Of a DNA stretch of 12,511 nt, positions 1 through 5,985 are shown in pieces. The DNA is taken from positions 68,126 to 80,636 of the forward strand of contig JAAVAA010000050.1 of the NCBI GenBank assembly GCA_014804285.1, read 5' to 3'. Position 1 is the stretch's first letter. Each line of letters starts with the position of its first letter. The notes below the pieces were generated by a model, which made no database searches, was not told the DNA's origin, and worked only from the letters and a program-made list of their open reading frames with translations. Source of the DNA: Lachnospiraceae bacterium. Lineage in GTDB: Bacteria; Bacillota; Clostridia; Lachnospirales; Lachnospiraceae. The position numbers and the translations under genes are program-made.

Positions 1-1
1 C

Positions 2-1018
2 GTAGGTCTGCTCATACTTGGCAGCGGGCTGTGGGGAATGGAGCGGTTTTTGCTGCTCATAAACACCCCGTCAGAAATCATGGACGCCGCGATGCTCTAT
101 GGCCGCATCTATCTGCTGGGGTTACCCTTTCTGATGCTGTATGATTTATCCCGACAGGTTGTGATCAGCTGTGGGGAATCCCGCGTTCCGTTGCTTGCGG
201 TGTTGGCTTCATCAGTGCTGAACATTATCCTCGACCTGGTTTTGGTCGGGCCGCTGGGCGTGGCGGGAGCTGCCGCCGCTTCTGTGCTGACCCAGGTACT
301 GGGCTGCCTGTTTATGCTGACATATTTGCACCGTACCGTGCTCGCCTGCAGCTTTCAACTCCATTTTCTGCAAAAGCGCTGTTTCCGGGACATTTTGCGG
401 CTCTCCGTACCGAACACGTTACAACAGATAGCACCGCCTGCTGTGGCGCTTGTTAAGCAGGGGTTGCTAGGAACACTTGGCGTGGCGGAAATTGACGGTT
501 TTGCCTGTTCTAACAAGCTGTCTACATTGATGATGATGCCAATCTATGGCTTGGTCCAATCACTTGTAGTATTTATCGCGCAAAATCATTCGGTAGGAGC
601 TGTGGATCGTGTCCGGTCAAGTATTCGGGAGACACGGAACTTGATACTGTCCTATATGTCGATAGTAGTGCTCTCATGCTTGCTGTTGAATCGACAGTTC
701 TTATCCCTGTTTACTAATGATACGGCTGTGATCCGGTGCGGCGCTATGCTTCTGGAGTTCGAATCTTGGACATATATTCTGACCGCTATGAAACATCTTC
801 AAGAGGCACAGCTGCGGGGACAGATGAAAATGGGTCTATACCTGATTTCCAGTCTGCTGCCCATCGGTATTAATATTGCTTGCTGCCTGATGCTTGTACC
901 AAGGTTTGGGTATTCCGGTTTCTATTTGTCCACCTTTGTGTCTGCACCATTTGGTCTGCTTTTGGCTATGGTCTTAGTGAAGATCAGCAGCGCTAATATT
1001 ATGGATCATTCCTTATGA
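2..1018 (+). CDS. MATE family efflux transporter, 3' part (5' end outside window)
   Basis: Multidrug and toxin extrusion (MATE) family membrane antiporter. These proteins export cationic compounds using an ion gradient. The reading frame is open from base 2, with no start needed inside the window, so the N-terminus is cut off by the window edge. About 338 residues remain, roughly three quarters of a usual 440-460 residue protein. The segment around GVAGAAAASVLTQ, closing a run of hydrophobic helices (LASSVLNIILDLVLVGPLG), is the typical end of the first MATE half. The second half follows with further hydrophobic helices to the stop at 1016-1018. Its last 13 bases overlap the end of the convergent gene on the other strand. 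GC content is visibly higher than in the AT-rich stretch that follows. The family call is firm; the substrate cannot be told. Confidence 0.88.
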   Translation, partial: VGLLILGSGLWGMERFLLLINTPSEIMDAAMLYGRIYLLGLPFLMLYDLSRQVVISCGESRVPLLAVLASSVLNIILDLVLVGPLGVAGAAAASVLTQVLGCLFMLTYLHRTVLACSFQLHFLQKRCFRDILRLSVPNTLQQIAPPAVALVKQGLLGTLGVAEIDGFACSNKLSTLMMMPIYGLVQSLVVFIAQNHSVGAVDRVRSSIRETRNLILSYMSIVVLSCLLLNRQFLSLFTNDTAVIRCGAMLLEFESWTYILTAMKHLQEAQLRGQMKMGLYLISSLLPIGINIACCLMLVPRFGYSGFYLSTFVSAPFGLLLAMVLVKISSANIMDHSL

Positions 1019-1695
1019 CCTTTCAGTATCACTGCCATACTGATCAGATCCAAAACCGGAAAGGCTTGGAAAACATAATGTATCCAAGAGGGGCGCTTTT
1101 TATTTTCCCCCCGAACTTGCAAATCACGAATATAATTCCAGCCAATACATCCATTCAAGAAGTTGAGCACACATGGAAAAGCAAATAGCATAACAGGAGT
1201 CATAGCAATTAAAAATATTATTGATAACGCATAAGACCACTCCCCCTCTTTCGGAGATTCTATCGCATATAGATAATGTATCCCATTTAGCAGATAAAAA
1301 GGAATCATACCAATTTTCAATGTAATCCATATTCTTTTTACCTCCCGCGCCTTCCTTCCTACATGCAAAAACTCCGCATTTACCAGATTTATGATACCAA
1401 GCCCCAAAGAAATTATAGAAACAATAAAATAGTAATTCACATGATCAAACCATGTATATGATATAAAATGAAATGAACCTGCAAACAACCGCAACAAACC
1501 AAATAATGACTGCACATACAGGCAAATAATATAAGCTATCGTTATTATGGAAAATTTTGCCTCAGTTCCACTCACTACTGCCTTACCTTTGGGGCTCATT
1601 CTCAACATATTTTGCACAAATTCCTTAACACATGCATAACCGACAATCACTACCCCAATATAAACCAAAAAGTCAATCATATTCTTACCGTTCAT
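1006..1695 (-). CDS. Unrecognised multi-pass membrane protein
   Basis: I do not recognise this protein. From the ATG at 1695 it has 229 residues. Hydrophobic stretches suggest five to six membrane helices, at roughly residues 7-23, 49-72, 88-107, 122-143 and 155-180, with a weaker one near the C-terminus. Basic loops such as GRKAREVKR and RGENKKRPS would favour the cytoplasmic side. The frame stays open to a TTG at 1740, but no ribosome binding site precedes that codon. A GGGGGAGG run lies two bases before the ATG at 1695, which is close but the best signal available, so I prefer the ATG. The gene is AT-rich and converges on the MATE gene, overlapping its end by 13 bases. No catalytic motif is visible. 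Confidence 0.7.
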   Translation of the reverse strand: MNGKNMIDFLVYIGVVIVGYACVKEFVQNMLRMSPKGKAVVSGTEAKFSIITIAYIICLYVQSLFGLLRLFAGSFHFISYTWFDHVNYYFIVSIISLGLGIINLVNAEFLHVGRKAREVKRIWITLKIGMIPFYLLNGIHYLYAIESPKEGEWSYALSIIFLIAMTPVMLFAFPCVLNFLNGCIGWNYIRDLQVRGENKKRPSWIHYVFQAFPVLDLISMAVILKGHKE

Positions 1696-1911
1696 TGCCT
1701 CCCCCAGATTAAGCTCCACTACTTTTCCCGGCTTGCTCAAATAGCATATATAATAACAGCCAATATACGGTTATTATTCATACACAAAGCTAAAATACAA
1801 TATAATCACAGCATCTTTAATTATAACACCTTTCAGGACAAAAGATATCAACATTTGAGGATACATAAAAGCCCGAACAACATTATGCTACTTTTTAGAG
1901 GTCTGCCAGTG

Positions 1912-2179
1912 TCACCAAATATTTTCTGGAGCCTCCCATTGTTCATCATTTCCGCCAGCCAGCGCATAAATTCTGCCATCCTCACTGATTGCCACTGCTT
2001 GTGACATACCAGCTGTACCCCCCGGCCTGATAGCCTCATTCCTCGCCACATTAAATGCAAAAATTGGCTCTCCGCTGTACTGACGTTGCTTCCATATCCT
2101 CAATATCGCTCCATGTGGAAGACGGCAAGCCGCTCCATTTTGTACCAAACCGGGATACCATGTCCAAAAAGCTGCCCAT
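1912..2179 (-). pseudogene. Frameshifted small gene, possibly an immunity-type protein
   Basis: An ATG at 2179 is preceded by a perfect AGGAGG (2188-2193) at 8 bases spacing, so translation should start here. The frame reads MGSFLDMVSRFGTKWSGLPS and on to a TAA at 2051-2053, only 42 codons. The adjacent frame then carries a well-formed protein segment (SGEPIFAFNVARN, then AVAISEDGRIYALAGG, then EQWEAPENIW) up to a TGA at 1912-1914. Joining the two needs a one-base shift between about 2100 and 2055 and would give roughly 88 residues. The EDGRIYALAGG-then-W pattern vaguely recalls SUKH/SMI1-type immunity proteins, but that is an impression only. No other gene is visible from 1696 to 1911, which is AT-rich. 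Confidence 0.45.
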
Positions 2180-2269
2180 GTTCTTTTCCTCCTCTTCTTC
2201 TGAATAGTTTATCGAGCAGGCAGACGACCGTAGAAGGGTAAATTACACGAATGGACTGTTTTATCTCGT

Positions 2270-2304
2270 AAAAGAAAAAGAGTGCCTATTTTCAGCACCC
2301 TTTT
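2270..2304 (-). terminator. Intrinsic terminator after tRNA-Leu
   Basis: On the minus strand GGGTGC pairs with GCACTC across a nine-base loop, with one G-U wobble, and the stem can extend through flanking A/T pairs. It is followed by TTTTTCTTTT. It begins three bases after the tRNA-Leu 3' end. Confidence 0.75.
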
Positions 2305-2306
2305 CA

Positions 2307-2386
2307 TGCGGATAACAGGACTTGAACCTGCACGGTCTCCCACCAGAACCTAAATCTGGCGCGTCTGCCAATTCCGCCATATCCGC
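2307..2386 (-). tRNA. tRNA-Leu (anticodon UAG)
   Basis: The acceptor stem GCGGATA pairs perfectly with TATCCGC, followed by discriminator A at 2307. The anticodon stem CCAGA/TCTGG carries anticodon TAG, reading CUA leucine codons. The T-arm GCAGGTTCAAGTCCTGT is intact. At 80 nt it includes the class II extra arm in a short form. CCA is not encoded. It has its own promoter just after the CaCA transporter stop and a terminator directly downstream, so it is a single-tRNA unit. The DNA on its 3' side looks accessory. Confidence 0.95.
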
Positions 2387-2391
2387 TTATC

Positions 2392-2409
2392 TGCCGGAAT
2401 GTTCCGGCA
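2392..2409. repeat. Perfect GC-rich palindrome in the tRNA-Leu leader
   Basis: TGCCGGAA and TTCCGGCA form a perfect 8-bp inverted repeat around a two-base centre. It lies between the tRNA-Leu promoter and the mature 5' end at 2386. On the transcribed strand no T-run follows it, so it is not an intrinsic terminator. It may be a precursor-RNA hairpin or a protein-binding site. Confidence 0.55.
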
Positions 2410-2428
2410 AAAATCATTCACGTTAATT

Positions 2429-2457
2429 ATCTTATCATTCACGGCAAATGCTGTCAA
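2429..2457 (-). promoter_or_regulatory. Sigma-A-type promoter of tRNA-Leu
   Basis: On the minus strand TTGACA (2457-2452) is separated by exactly 17 bases from TAAGAT (2434-2429). The -35 box begins one base after the CaCA transporter stop codon. The predicted start is about 35 bases before the tRNA. Confidence 0.7.
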
Positions 2458-3396
2458 CTAAATAAAAGAAGCAATACAATAAACCGCGTAGATTCCAAGT
2501 AATGCAATTCCCTGTATTCTGGAAGATTTCTTCCTTATTAATATAGGGAGAATCAGGATTGCCATAACCAGACAGGCAAGGGGCATGTCCACCCGAACAG
2601 TGGATTGTTCAAGAGGAATCCCTGCGACTGCAGAAGGAATGCCAATTACCAAAAGCATATTTAAAAGGTTTGCACCGATCACATTTCCCAGCCCTACATT
2701 TCCGTAACCTTTCACCAGTGACATAACGGATGTCATAAGCTCCGGCAAAGAAGTTCCCAGTGCAATAAAGGTAACGGCAATCACACGCTCCGGCACGCCA
2801 ATCGCTTCAGCAATAAGTATTCCGTTGTCCACCAGAAGGTTTGCCCCCACAAAAAGACATGCTGCACAGACCGCAAGAACTATGATCTGCTTTAAGATAG
2901 AAATGTTCTTCGTATCCTCTTTTTCTTCTTCGCTATCCCCTTCCGCAGAAGCACGTACCACATTCAAACATGCATACACGATAAACAACAGCAACAATAC
3001 CACACCGATAGGCCGCCCAAAGGCTCCTGTCAAAAATCCGCATATATTGAGCCCGATCAGAACCACAAAATAGAAAATACCGCGCCATGAAAGCGATGAA
3101 GTCTCTACCTGCTTTGTAGGACGTATGGTTTGTGTCAGACCGGCGATTAACGCCGTATTGCAGATGATAGAGCCAAAGGCATTTCCTGCCGCAATCGCTG
3201 CCGATCCGTCAAAAGCTGCTGTGGTTGAAACCAGGATTTCCGGCAAAGTAGTACCTAAACTGACAATAGTGGCACCCACCACGATTTGAGGAATCCCAAG
3301 CTTCTTGGCAATCGCAACTGCCGCATCTACCAATCGGTCGCCTCCCACACAAATTAAAATAAGACCTACTACAAACAAAATAACTGCTTTTACCAT
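2458..3396 (-). CDS. CaCA family Na+/Ca2+ (cation) antiporter, YrbG-like
   Basis: Inner-membrane antiporter of the Ca2+/cation antiporter superfamily, 312 residues, the usual bacterial length. Both signature alpha repeats are present. Alpha-1 has GATIVSLGTTLPE (residues 41-53) and GNAFGS (71-76). Alpha-2 has TFIALGTSLPEL (209-220) and GNVIGANLLN (237-246). The two acidic residues expected in the ion site are E53 and E219. An acidic loop (SEEEKED, about 155-161) separates the halves. The ATG at 3396 has a purine-rich AGGAAAGGG just upstream. The gene has its own promoter and a long structured leader resembling the Mn2+-sensing yybP-ykoY riboswitch. Known homologues move Ca2+ for Na+, but the leader makes Mn2+ or mixed Ca2+/Mn2+ efflux an attractive inference. 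Family is certain; substrate is not. Confidence 0.93.
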   Translation of the reverse strand: MVKAVILFVVGLILICVGGDRLVDAAVAIAKKLGIPQIVVGATIVSLGTTLPEILVSTTAAFDGSAAIAAGNAFGSIICNTALIAGLTQTIRPTKQVETSSLSWRGIFYFVVLIGLNICGFLTGAFGRPIGVVLLLLFIVYACLNVVRASAEGDSEEEKEDTKNISILKQIIVLAVCAACLFVGANLLVDNGILIAEAIGVPERVIAVTFIALGTSLPELMTSVMSLVKGYGNVGLGNVIGANLLNMLLVIGIPSAVAGIPLEQSTVRVDMPLACLVMAILILPILIRKKSSRIQGIALLGIYAVYCIASFI

Positions 3397-3465
3397 TTTT
3401 CCCTTTCCTTTCTCTCTTCAGTATACCCAACAACGGACATCGCGCTTTACGAGCCATCCTTATGT

Positions 3466-3508
3466 CAAAAAAGACTTTCGGCACACAAAAACTGTGTGTC
3501 AAAAGTCT
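3466..3508 (-). terminator. Riboswitch-controlled terminator before the CaCA gene
   Basis: On the minus strand AGACTTT (3508-3502) pairs with AAAGTCT (3478-3472). Inside it, CACACA pairs with TGTGTG around a GTTTT loop. Six T follow (to 3467). The 5' half of the stem overlaps CTTTTGAC (3505-3498), which can instead close the upstream aptamer, so terminator and aptamer are mutually exclusive. By default it would stop transcription from both the leader promoter and the upstream MATE gene. Confidence 0.85.
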
Positions 3509-3593
3509 CGTACTTCCGGATTCATGGAAGTGTCCAGCCACGGCTTACACCGGGGATTGTTGGCTGAACCCTTTTTACTACTCCCTCTTAACA
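3498..3593 (-). promoter_or_regulatory. Candidate yybP-ykoY (Mn2+) riboswitch aptamer
   Basis: The leader RNA begins near 3593. Its first bases GTTAAGAG (3592-3585) can pair over eight positions, with two G-U, with CTTTTGAC (3505-3498). Directly after the 5' strand is GGGAGTAG (3585-3578), the hallmark 5' motif of the yybP-ykoY class. Just before the 3' strand is ACGAGAC, resembling its conserved AAGACC segment. Between them are two stems: TTCAGCCA with TGGCTGGA (3568-3561 with 3540-3533), enclosing a small internal hairpin, and ACTTCC with GGAAGT (3531-3526 with 3517-3512). The closing stem competes with the terminator, as expected for a metal-ON switch. Known members control Mn2+ and cation exporters, which fits the CaCA gene downstream. 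The hairpin usually found after the GGGAGTAG motif seems short or missing, so assignment is likely rather than certain. Confidence 0.65.
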
Positions 3594-3599
3594 AAGTAA

Positions 3600-3628
3600 A
3601 CTTTATCAGAAAACAATGTCTATGTCAA
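3600..3628 (-). promoter_or_regulatory. Sigma-A-type promoter for the riboswitch-CaCA transcript
   Basis: On the minus strand TTGACA (3628-3623), 17 bases, then TAAAGT (3605-3600). The TTGACA is made of the last two sense codons (Leu-Thr) of the upstream MATE gene. Predicted initiation near 3593 coincides with the start of the aptamer's closing stem. Confidence 0.7.
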
Positions 3629-5017
3629 GTCAGGACTCCCTTCCATACGCCCTTCTCCGATATGACATATCACCTTTTTGTTAATTCGCAGCAAAAAGAA
3701 AATGGTGACTGCCAGCGATGCGACCTCTGCAATGGGAAAGGCCCACCATACGTACCTTACTTCTCCCGCAAGAGAAAGCAGGTATGCTGCCGGAAGCAAT
3801 ACCAAAAGCTGTCTCGCTATGGATACGATCATACTATATACTCCGTTCCCAAGAGCCTGAAATAAAGAACCGCAGATAATGCAAAATCCGGCAAATAAAA
3901 AGCTGACGCTAATAGTCCGGAGTGCAGGCACACCTATAGCAAGCATTGTTTCCGATGCATCAAATAAAGCGAACAGCGGCGTAGGAAAAACTTGGAAAAT
4001 CAAAAACCCCACCGCCATAAGACCCACTGCATACATAATACTGTATTTCAGAGTCCTGATAAGCCTGTCCCTCTTTCCTGCCCCGAAATTATAGGCAATA
4101 ATCGGAACCATCCCGTTATTCAATCCAAATATCGGCATAAAGATAAAACTCTGAAGCTTAAAATAAACGCCAAACACTGCAACCGCTGTAGAATTAAATG
4201 TGATCAAAATCCTGTTCATACCGTAAGTCATCACAGAACCGATTGCCTGCATTATAATAGAAGGAATCCCTACCATATAGATCTGCCCGATAATCTTTCC
4301 ATCCGGAGTGAACCCCTTCAGCCGAAGCTTAATATCCGTATTTTTCTTTTCATTAATTATAATGGCCATAATACCTGCAATAATCTGCCCTGCTACCGTG
4401 GCTGCCGCTGCGCCTGCAACGCCCATGCGCGGAACACCGAAATAACCAAAAATGAAAACAGGATCCAGAATAATATTAATGATTGCTCCTGTTCCCTGTG
4501 TAACCATGGTATAAATCGTTTTTCCCGTTGACTGAAGAAGTCTTTCAAAAATAAACTGTGTATACATACCAAAAGAACAGCAGCAGATGATCGTCAGGTA
4601 CTGTTTTCCATAATCTATGATCTGCGCATCTGTAGTCTGGCTCAGATAAAAAGGAGTCGTAACCAAAAGACCAACGATCAAAAACACCAGATAACTCAAC
4701 GCATATAGAAACACACCATTAACTGCTGTCTTGTCTGCTTTTTCATAATCCTTTTCTCCAAGCGATCTGGAAAGAAGCGCATTCACACCAACTCCGGTTC
4801 CTGCTCCAAGGGCAATCATCAGAGACTGTATCGGGAATGCCATGGATACAGCGGTCAGCGCATTCTCATCAATTCTTGATACAAAGATGCTGTCAACAAT
4901 ATTATAAAGCGCCTGAACAAGCATAGAAAGCATCATTGGCAGCGACATACTGAGTAAAAGTCTGTTAACCGGCATTATTCCCATTTTGTTCTCTTTTCTA
5001 TTTTGTACTTGTTCCAT
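3620..5017 (-). CDS. MATE family efflux transporter
   Basis: Multidrug/toxin extrusion antiporter of 465 residues, full length for the family. After a short charged N-terminus the first half begins with PVNRLLLSMSLPMMLSMLVQ and the typical IVDSIFVSRIDENALTAVSMAFPIQ (about residues 40-64). GAGTGVGVNALLSRSLGEKD (71-90) is the conserved loop after helix 2. GVAGAAAATVAGQ marks the end of the first half, and FGLNNGMVPIIAYNFGAGK is the matching helix 7-8 region in the second half. The ATG at 5017 has AGGA six bases upstream. It is transcribed from its own promoter at 5058-5085. That promoter carries a dyad, so a drug-responsive repressor is plausible, although no regulator gene lies next to it. It is not closely similar to the MATE fragment at the window's start. 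Confidence 0.92.
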   Translation of the reverse strand: MEQVQNRKENKMGIMPVNRLLLSMSLPMMLSMLVQALYNIVDSIFVSRIDENALTAVSMAFPIQSLMIALGAGTGVGVNALLSRSLGEKDYEKADKTAVNGVFLYALSYLVFLIVGLLVTTPFYLSQTTDAQIIDYGKQYLTIICCCSFGMYTQFIFERLLQSTGKTIYTMVTQGTGAIINIILDPVFIFGYFGVPRMGVAGAAAATVAGQIIAGIMAIIINEKKNTDIKLRLKGFTPDGKIIGQIYMVGIPSIIMQAIGSVMTYGMNRILITFNSTAVAVFGVYFKLQSFIFMPIFGLNNGMVPIIAYNFGAGKRDRLIRTLKYSIMYAVGLMAVGFLIFQVFPTPLFALFDASETMLAIGVPALRTISVSFLFAGFCIICGSLFQALGNGVYSMIVSIARQLLVLLPAAYLLSLAGEVRYVWWAFPIAEVASLAVTIFFLLRINKKVICHIGEGRMEGSPDLT

Positions 5018-5057
5018 ATATAATCCTGCCTTTCTCCTTTAAAATGCGTACCCTACC

Positions 5058-5085
5058 ATTATACTAGATATGGATAGTATTGCAA
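5058..5085 (-). promoter_or_regulatory. MATE promoter with dyad operator in its spacer
   Basis: On the minus strand TTGCAA (5085-5080), 16 bases, then TATAAT (5063-5058). The spacer is filled by an inverted repeat at 5061-5080 with arms ATACTA and TAGTAT eight bases apart. The arms reach into both promoter boxes, which suggests a repressor or MerR/TetR-like activator site controlling the exporter. The start would be about 35 bases before the ATG. Confidence 0.6.
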
Positions 5086-5145
5086 TATTTTTCTTAAAGA
5101 CCGTTATTCGTTTACCGGAATCCTCCTCATGAAAATTTTCGTAGT

Positions 5146-5191
5146 AAAAATGTGGTAAAAATGTAAAAAAGGGTAAAAAAGCACAAAAAAA
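5146..5191 (+). promoter_or_regulatory. Phased A-tracts (UP-element-like) upstream of tRNA promoter
   Basis: Five A-tracts of five to seven A lie at 5146-5150, 5157-5161, 5165-5170, 5175-5180 and 5185-5191. Their centres are about 11, 8.5, 10 and 10.5 bases apart, close to one helical turn. Such runs bend DNA and act as UP elements for RNA polymerase alpha subunits. They end four bases before the -35 box. Confidence 0.6.
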
Positions 5192-5194
5192 TTA

Positions 5195-5223
5195 TTGACA
5201 GAATTTAACGCATATTTTATAAT
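5195..5223 (+). promoter_or_regulatory. Consensus sigma-A promoter of the tRNA operon
   Basis: TTGACA (5195-5200), exactly 17 bases, then TATAAT (5218-5223): a full match to consensus in all three elements. Transcription should start near 5230, about 35 bases before tRNA-Pro. Expected to be among the strongest promoters in the genome. Confidence 0.92.
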
Positions 5224-5264
5224 ATATCTTGCGTTGCGTAGGTATGTAGTAGGATCATAACCAG

Positions 5265-5339
5265 CGGGGTGTGGCTCAGCTTGGCTAGAGCGCCTGGTTT
5301 GGGACCAGGAGGTCGCAGGTTCGAATCCTGTCACCCCGA
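5265..5339 (+). tRNA. tRNA-Pro (anticodon UGG)
   Basis: CGGGGTG pairs with CACCCCG, discriminator A at 5339. The anticodon stem CCTGG/CCAGG carries TGG. The T-arm GCAGGTTCGAATCCTGT is intact. First gene of the six-tRNA operon; CCA is not encoded. Confidence 0.96.
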
Positions 5340-5368
5340 CTTAACGCAAACACTTAATTATTCAATTT

Positions 5369-5439
5369 GCGGGTGTAGTTCAATGGTAGAACACCAGCCT
5401 TCCAAGCTGGACACGTGGGTTCGATTCCCATCACCCGCT
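5369..5439 (+). tRNA. tRNA-Gly (anticodon UCC)
   Basis: GCGGGTG pairs with CACCCGC, discriminator T at 5439. The anticodon stem CCAGC/GCTGG carries TCC. At 71 nt it has the short D-arm normal for tRNA-Gly. CCA is not encoded. Confidence 0.96.
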
Positions 5440-5440
5440 T

Positions 5441-5457
5441 TTGCATTTAAAATGCAA
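5441..5457. repeat. Spacer hairpin between tRNA-Gly and tRNA-Arg
   Basis: TTGCATTT and AAATGCAA form an inverted repeat around a single A. It fills the short gap between two tRNAs and may fold in the precursor, helping processing. Confidence 0.4.
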
Positions 5458-5463
5458 TTTTAT

Positions 5464-5537
<74 letters not shown>

Positions 5538-5539
5538 TT

Positions 5540-5564
5540 CAGAAAGTGCATCATGCAGTTTCTG
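5540..5564. repeat. Spacer hairpin between tRNA-Arg and tRNA-His
   Basis: CAGAAA pairs with TTTCTG and TGCA with TGCA, with one G-G mismatch and a three-base loop. It lies wholly between two tRNAs of the operon and has no T-run, so it is a likely processing structure, not a terminator. Confidence 0.45.
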
Positions 5565-5569
5565 CTTAT

Positions 5570-5644
5570 GGTGGGTATGGCGCAGTTGGCTAGCGCGCCA
5601 GATTGTGGCTCTGGAGGCCGAGGGTTCAAGTCCCTCTATCCACC
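5570..5644 (+). tRNA. tRNA-His (anticodon GUG)
   Basis: GTGGGTA pairs with TATCCAC (one G-U). The anticodon stem CCAGA/TCTGG carries GTG. The extra 5' G needed by HisRS (G-1) is encoded at 5570 and faces C73 at 5644, as usual in bacteria; the standard seven-pair stem starts at 5571. CCA is not encoded. Confidence 0.95.
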
Positions 5645-5709
5645 CTCTACCAATTATCTCTCAGCAATTGTCTCTTTGGCAGTTGTTTGCGGGAAGCTTG
5701 GTGTTATGA

Positions 5710-5781
5710 TGGGCTATCGCCAAGCGGTAAGGCACAGGACTTTGACTCCTGCATTCGCTGGTTCGAATCCAGCTAGCCCAG
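5710..5781 (+). tRNA. tRNA-Gln (anticodon UUG)
   Basis: TGGGCTA pairs with TAGCCCA, discriminator G at 5781. The anticodon stem CAGGA/TCCTG carries TTG. The T-arm GCTGGTTCGAATCCAGC is intact. The weak U1-A72 end pair is typical of tRNA-Gln. Confidence 0.95.
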
Positions 5782-5794
5782 CTACATAATTTAT

Positions 5795-5867
5795 GGGCCA
5801 CTAGCTCAGGTGGTAGAGCACTTGACTTTTAATCAAGTTGTCCGGGGTTCGAGTCCCCGGTGGCTCA
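5795..5867 (+). tRNA. tRNA-Lys (anticodon UUU)
   Basis: GGGCCAC pairs with GTGGCTC (one G-U), discriminator A at 5867. The anticodon stem CTTGA/TCAAG carries TTT. The T-arm CCGGGGTTCGAGTCCCCGG is intact. Last functional tRNA of the operon. Its 3' end and the six bases after it are repeated 63 bases downstream. CCA is not encoded. Confidence 0.96.
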
Positions 5868-5936
5868 TTTAAAGTTTATGTTAAATTATATTCGGGGGCT
5901 CGAACCCCTGTTGATGTCCCCGGTGGCTCATTTAAA
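5853..5936 (+). repeat. Direct repeat of the tRNA-Lys 3' end (possible att or tRNA-deletion scar)
   Basis: The 21 bases at 5853-5873 (end of the T-stem, the acceptor 3' strand, discriminator and six trailing bases) recur identically at 5916-5936. Between them, near 5892-5910, is a second T-arm-like stretch (GGGGGCTCGAACCCCT). On the opposite strand it reads GGGGTTCGAGCCCC, an even better T-loop. No 5' tRNA half accompanies the second copy. It is either a remnant of a deleted tandem tRNA or the footprint of an element that used the tRNA-Lys 3' end as its attachment site. Confidence 0.65.
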
Positions 5937-5967
5937 AGCGCAACAGGCAATGTCTGTTGCGCTTTTT
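5937..5967. terminator. Strong bidirectional terminator, tRNA operon / yfcE
   Basis: AGCGCAACAG pairs perfectly with CTGTTGCGCT around a seven-base loop. T-runs flank it on both strands: five T including the last stem base on plus, four on minus. It ends the plus-strand tRNA operon and, 18 bases past its stop, the converging phosphodiesterase operon. Confidence 0.93.
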
Positions 5968-5985
5968 ATTATCCAATATTCTTTG

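Noticed and set aside
1024..1042. CAGTAT/ATACTG hairpin after the first MATE stop as its terminator
   Set aside because: No T-run follows, and the bases are coding sequence for the end of the convergent gene.
1696..1740. TTG start extending the unknown membrane protein by 15 residues
   Set aside because: No ribosome binding site precedes the TTG, whereas GGGGGAGG lies just before the ATG at 1695. Not fully excluded.
3420..3425. TATACT just upstream of the CaCA start as its promoter
   Set aside because: No matching -35 box, and it would leave a very short leader. The promoter at 3600-3628 with the riboswitch-like leader is far better.
3305..3865. 186-codon plus-strand ORF between and across the CaCA and MATE genes
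   Set aside because: It runs antisense through two well-supported genes and the riboswitch leader, with basic, low-quality protein composition and no ribosome binding site.
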